Assembly (NCBI RefSeq): GCF_902150035.1
Contig: NZ_LR597517.1
Location: forward strand, 1 to 33,410
DNA length: 33,410 bases
Reading direction: 5' to 3'
Source of the DNA: Enorma burkinafasonensis
Lineage (GTDB): Bacteria; Actinomycetota; Coriobacteriia; Coriobacteriales; Coriobacteriaceae
Part shown: in pieces, positions 33,402 to 33,410 of the stretch
Position numbering within the stretch: the first letter of the stretch is position 1
How the letters are laid out: every line of letters begins with the position of its first letter
Translations under genes and position numbers: made by a program
The notes under the pieces: generated by a model
What the model was told of the DNA's origin: nothing
The model's database searches: none
The model's input: the letters and a program-made list of their open reading frames with translations, nothing else

Positions 33402-33410
33402 ATGTCCGGA
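33402..33410 (+). CDS. Start of a divergent gene cut by the right edge
   Basis: ATG TCC GGA at the very end of the window is preceded by GGAGG at a good distance (five to six bases), so a plus-strand gene almost certainly starts here, divergent from the SIS/PTS cluster. Its product cannot be told from three codons. A divergent position fits a regulator or the missing transporter components. Confidence 0.5.

Overview
The window is dense, very GC-rich bacterial chromosome with short intergenic gaps. Start codons (ATG and GTG) mostly follow strong Shine-Dalgarno sequences. The mix of gene families points to a gut-type actinobacterium of the Coriobacteriia, most like Collinsella: PTS-driven sugar metabolism, an Asp23/AmaP/DUF2273 cell-envelope module, a COG2509 oxidoreductase, and a PcrA helicase with a low-complexity insert. 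The taxon is inferred from gene content and base composition only.

Layout. 1-9.1 kb, minus strand: guaA (GMP synthetase), brnQ (branched-chain amino acid carrier), pcrA (helicase), then an SLC45-like MFS carrier paired with a membrane-anchored M20 peptidase. 9.2-11.2 kb, plus strand: the nucleoside salvage pair deoD-deoB, closed by a strong terminator. 11.3-16.7 kb, minus strand: a complete aryl-/beta-glycoside operon with a LicR-type PRD regulator, EIIA, a GH1 phospho-beta-glycosidase, EIIB and EIIC. 16.9-18.3 kb: a divergent COG2509 FAD oxidoreductase. 18.3-18.8 kb: a 0.5-kb gene-free gap filled with tandem palindromic repeats. 18.8-20.4 kb: uppP (minus) and a universal stress protein (plus). 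20.4-23.0 kb, minus strand: metNIQ methionine ABC transporter, preceded by a previously unannotated Met-rich leader peptide and alternative hairpins. 23.1-25.6 kb, minus strand: amaP-DUF2273-asp23, then yebC. 25.8-33.1 kb, minus strand: a sugar-amine (Amadori-type) gene cluster. In transcription order it has an FrlB-like deglycase, an FrlD-like PfkB kinase, a mannose-family PTS EIIA, three further SIS-domain isomerase/deglycase proteins, an unknown membrane protein and a HAD phosphatase. Small gene fragments lie at both window edges.

How the genes work together. The glycoside operon encodes uptake and phosphorylation (EIIA/B/C), hydrolysis (GH1) and its own PTS-sensing activator. The met operon is a standard importer, but its ATPase lacks the C-terminal methionine-sensing domain. 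The Met-rich leader suggests that control has moved to attenuation. The 25.8-33.1 kb cluster looks like a degradation route for several glycated amines. It has four different SIS proteins, one kinase and one PTS EIIA, but no EIIB/C/D in view. A 29-bp dyad at its promoter and a 38-bp perfect palindrome in the adjacent divergent intergenic region are likely control sites. The two most interesting observations are the Met leader/metN pair and the multi-deglycase cluster with its operator-like sequences.
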